Source: JAAYUD01 sp041907665 (GTDB lineage Bacteria > Bacteroidota > Bacteroidia > Bacteroidales > Bacteroidaceae). Taken from it: a stretch of 64,000 nucleotides of DNA. Below are positions 63,401 to 64,000 of this stretch, piece after piece (the stretch's first letter is position 1; each line of letters starts with the position of its first letter). The stretch is taken from positions 1 to 64,000 of the forward strand of contig JAYRGW010000009.1 in the NCBI GenBank assembly GCA_041907665.1. The letters are read 5' to 3'. Under the pieces are notes generated by a model. It saw nothing but the letters and a program-made list of their open reading frames with translations. It made no database searches and was not told where the DNA came from. The position numbers and the translations under genes are program-made.

Positions 63401-63989
63401 CCAATAAGTTCAATTGGGCATGTTTCCATAATATTTTGCAGGTCTCGCTAAACTCTTCATTAATCTGAGGGATATTATAACGAACCTTTAGAAAGTCATC
63501 GGAAATCGTTTCCGAAGGTTGTACGTATAGATATTGCTCATCCAAATATTGAAAACAGACACGCATCTGCTTTACTCTCTCACTAGCAGGAGGGTTGACA
63601 AGATAAGTTGCATCCGCTCGTGGAAGCAAATGATAAAGTTCATCTGGAATTTCTTCACCACTTAACTTTTTAATAAAAAACGCCAACGTTTTGGCATCCC
63701 GAAGCACAACTTCAGGAGAAAAGTTACCTTCGCCATTCAATAAGACATTCGAAGTCAACCGGACTGTATGAAGACGGTTTTGCTCAGGAACGGAAAGATT
63801 TATTTTCGACGATACAAAGCTGATACGTGCAGACAAGTCGGTGAATTGCAGGCTGCCTTCAGGAATTTGTGTGCGACAAAGGTGCTCCAATAGTCCACGA
63901 AATTGGCGATATACAGGTATGAGTGGAAGATCTTTCTGCCGTATGAGTGCAGACAATAAAGCATAATATTCTTGTACCTCATTATTCAT
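60453..63989 (-). CDS. Dna2-like nuclease-helicase (SF1)
   Basis: 1178 residues. Around residues 320-390 a PD-(D/E)XK nuclease of the Dna2/Cas4 type is seen (LQGRLDYMQQDMSAFIEMKSG, with the D and ExK pair). The C-terminal half is a superfamily 1 helicase: Walker A LVGPPGTGKTSHALRG (near 748), TVATLSSK, Walker B VAIIDEATQILEPQ, the motif LIGDYKQLPAVV, and the final TVERFQGSERDVIIYSF and VALTRARKQ motifs. Dna2-like enzymes process DNA ends and flaps in repair or replication. There is no signal peptide. A stand-alone chromosomal gene; a defence role is possible but not shown by its neighbours. Confidence 0.9.
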   Translation of the reverse strand: MNNEVQEYYALLSALIRQKDLPLIPVYRQFRGLLEHLCRTQIPEGSLQFTDLSARISFVSSKINLSVPEQNRLHTVRLTSNVLLNGEGNFSPEVVLRDAKTLAFFIKKLSGEEIPDELYHLLPRADATYLVNPPASERVKQMRVCFQYLDEQYLYVQPSETISDDFLKVRYNIPQINEEFSETCKILWKHAQLNLLDVSIDRNGILTPSFIILEPDYLIDISSLAECFREYGHHPANYLLARFQSPDNTRPLLLGNIANLFLDEWIHSKAEPDYMTCMKKAFRTYPIELAACPDLLDHQKEKEFFDDCKRHFEHIRATVQDTFSMSGYDLDKANAVLEPSYICEALGLQGRLDYMQQDMSAFIEMKSGKADEYSIQGKVEPKENNRVQMLLYQAVLEYSMGMDHRKVRAYLLYTRYPLLYPARSSWAMVRRVMNVRNRIVATEYSIQLRNAISYTAERLEELDPEVLNERRLDNVLWKRYLYPSIYRIKERIEALSSLERSYFYSLYNFITKELYTSKTGDVDREGCSGASSLWLSTLDEKLDAGEIIYDLRIKENHAAEVHKPYITLTRILQNTVAENTSNRQLQTEMQSGKSLDNIGLKLKKTSSLEEPTALPNFREGDAIVLYERNKSTDNVTNRMVFKGNIERMNNDDIRVRLRASQQNITVLPEDSSYAIEHDYMDTAFRGMYNGLASFLSANKDRRDLLLSQREPHFDRGLDTKIESATNDFERVILKARAAKDFFLLVGPPGTGKTSHALRGMVEAFHCEEKQLLLLSYTNRAVDEICKALVSITPELDFIRIGSELSCEPAYRKYLIENVLDSCSTRREVQKRIQKCTVFVGTVATLSSKTEIFRLKTFDVAIIDEATQILEPQLLGLLCHRTDAGENAIGKFILIGDYKQLPAVVLQSDEQCEVFDKSLREAGLANFKKSLFERLYKTVSSNAHACDMLCKQGRMHPVIASFPNKAFYGGKLKSVGLPHQQQSSVPVVVGRNQGAFKEILSSRVSFIPSVPESFIYSPKVNHSEAIIVARLAKAVYEQYIKDGITDDEDQRCIENDFNPSVLGVIAPYRSQIALIRKEIAALEIPVLNEVLIDTVERFQGSERDVIIYSFCVNRSYQLKYLSNITEENGVLIDRKLNVALTRARKQMFITGVPELMKKDPIYSKLLTHISEIDTDFSNS

Positions 63990-64000
63990 AGAACAAAGAT

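Overview
This window comes from a Bacteroides-type genome (phylum Bacteroidota). The signs are the SusC/SusD pair, a hybrid two-component regulator, lipoproteins, Bacteroides conjugative-transposon Tra families (DUF4133, DUF4134, TraG) and promoters of the Bacteroidetes form TTG-N20-TAnnTTTG. No RNA genes of the tRNA or rRNA kind and no CRISPR array were seen.

Region 1 (1 to about 20.6 kb, all genes on the minus strand) is one end of an integrative conjugative element. Read in the direction of transcription, from right to left, it holds a tyrosine integrase, two unrecognised proteins, two excisionase-like HTH proteins, a RepA-like ATPase, a Toprim primase, an AbiE toxin-antitoxin pair with its own promoter, operator-like repeat and terminator, and then a transfer module. 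The transfer module contains a membrane protein, two TraE/DUF4134 proteins, TraF/DUF4133, a fimbrillin-like lipoprotein, two small paralogues, the TraG/VirB4 ATPase and three exported proteins. Last comes a phage-type Bro-N/KilAC antirepressor, split by a stop codon, followed by a second Bro-N-like reading frame cut by the window edge. The relaxase and coupling protein are not here and must lie beyond the left edge. Upstream of the integrase is a dense cluster of TTTGTCAC sites. The element seems to end inside a TPR lipoprotein gene, which it truncates.

Region 2 (20.6 to 31.1 kb) is ordinary chromosome: nagB, a flavodiiron protein and a radical SAM protein on the minus strand; a dipeptidyl peptidase IV, lipA and a membrane protein with a possible degenerate Nudix domain on the plus strand; then rsmI and fabI on the minus strand.

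Region 3 (31.4 to 60.1 kb) is a pectin polysaccharide utilization locus with one phosphoglycolate-phosphatase-like gene inside it. It has GH28, DUF4861 protein, GH43, SusC, SusD, an FN3/beta-helix surface lipoprotein, a dicarboxylate-type symporter, GH3, the hybrid two-component regulator, an esterase, a CE12-CE8 fusion broken by a one-base frameshift, a KdgF-like cupin, a CE8 methylesterase, GH105 and a hexuronate-type MFS transporter. Together these would de-esterify homogalacturonan, trim beta-xylose or arabinose branches, cut the backbone, import oligomers, and turn unsaturated uronates into catabolites. The mix suggests a branched and esterified homogalacturonan such as xylogalacturonan. 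No classical pectate lyase is in the window.

Region 4 (60.3 to 64 kb) has a candidate small RNA with promoter and terminator on the minus strand, and a large Dna2-like nuclease-helicase gene.
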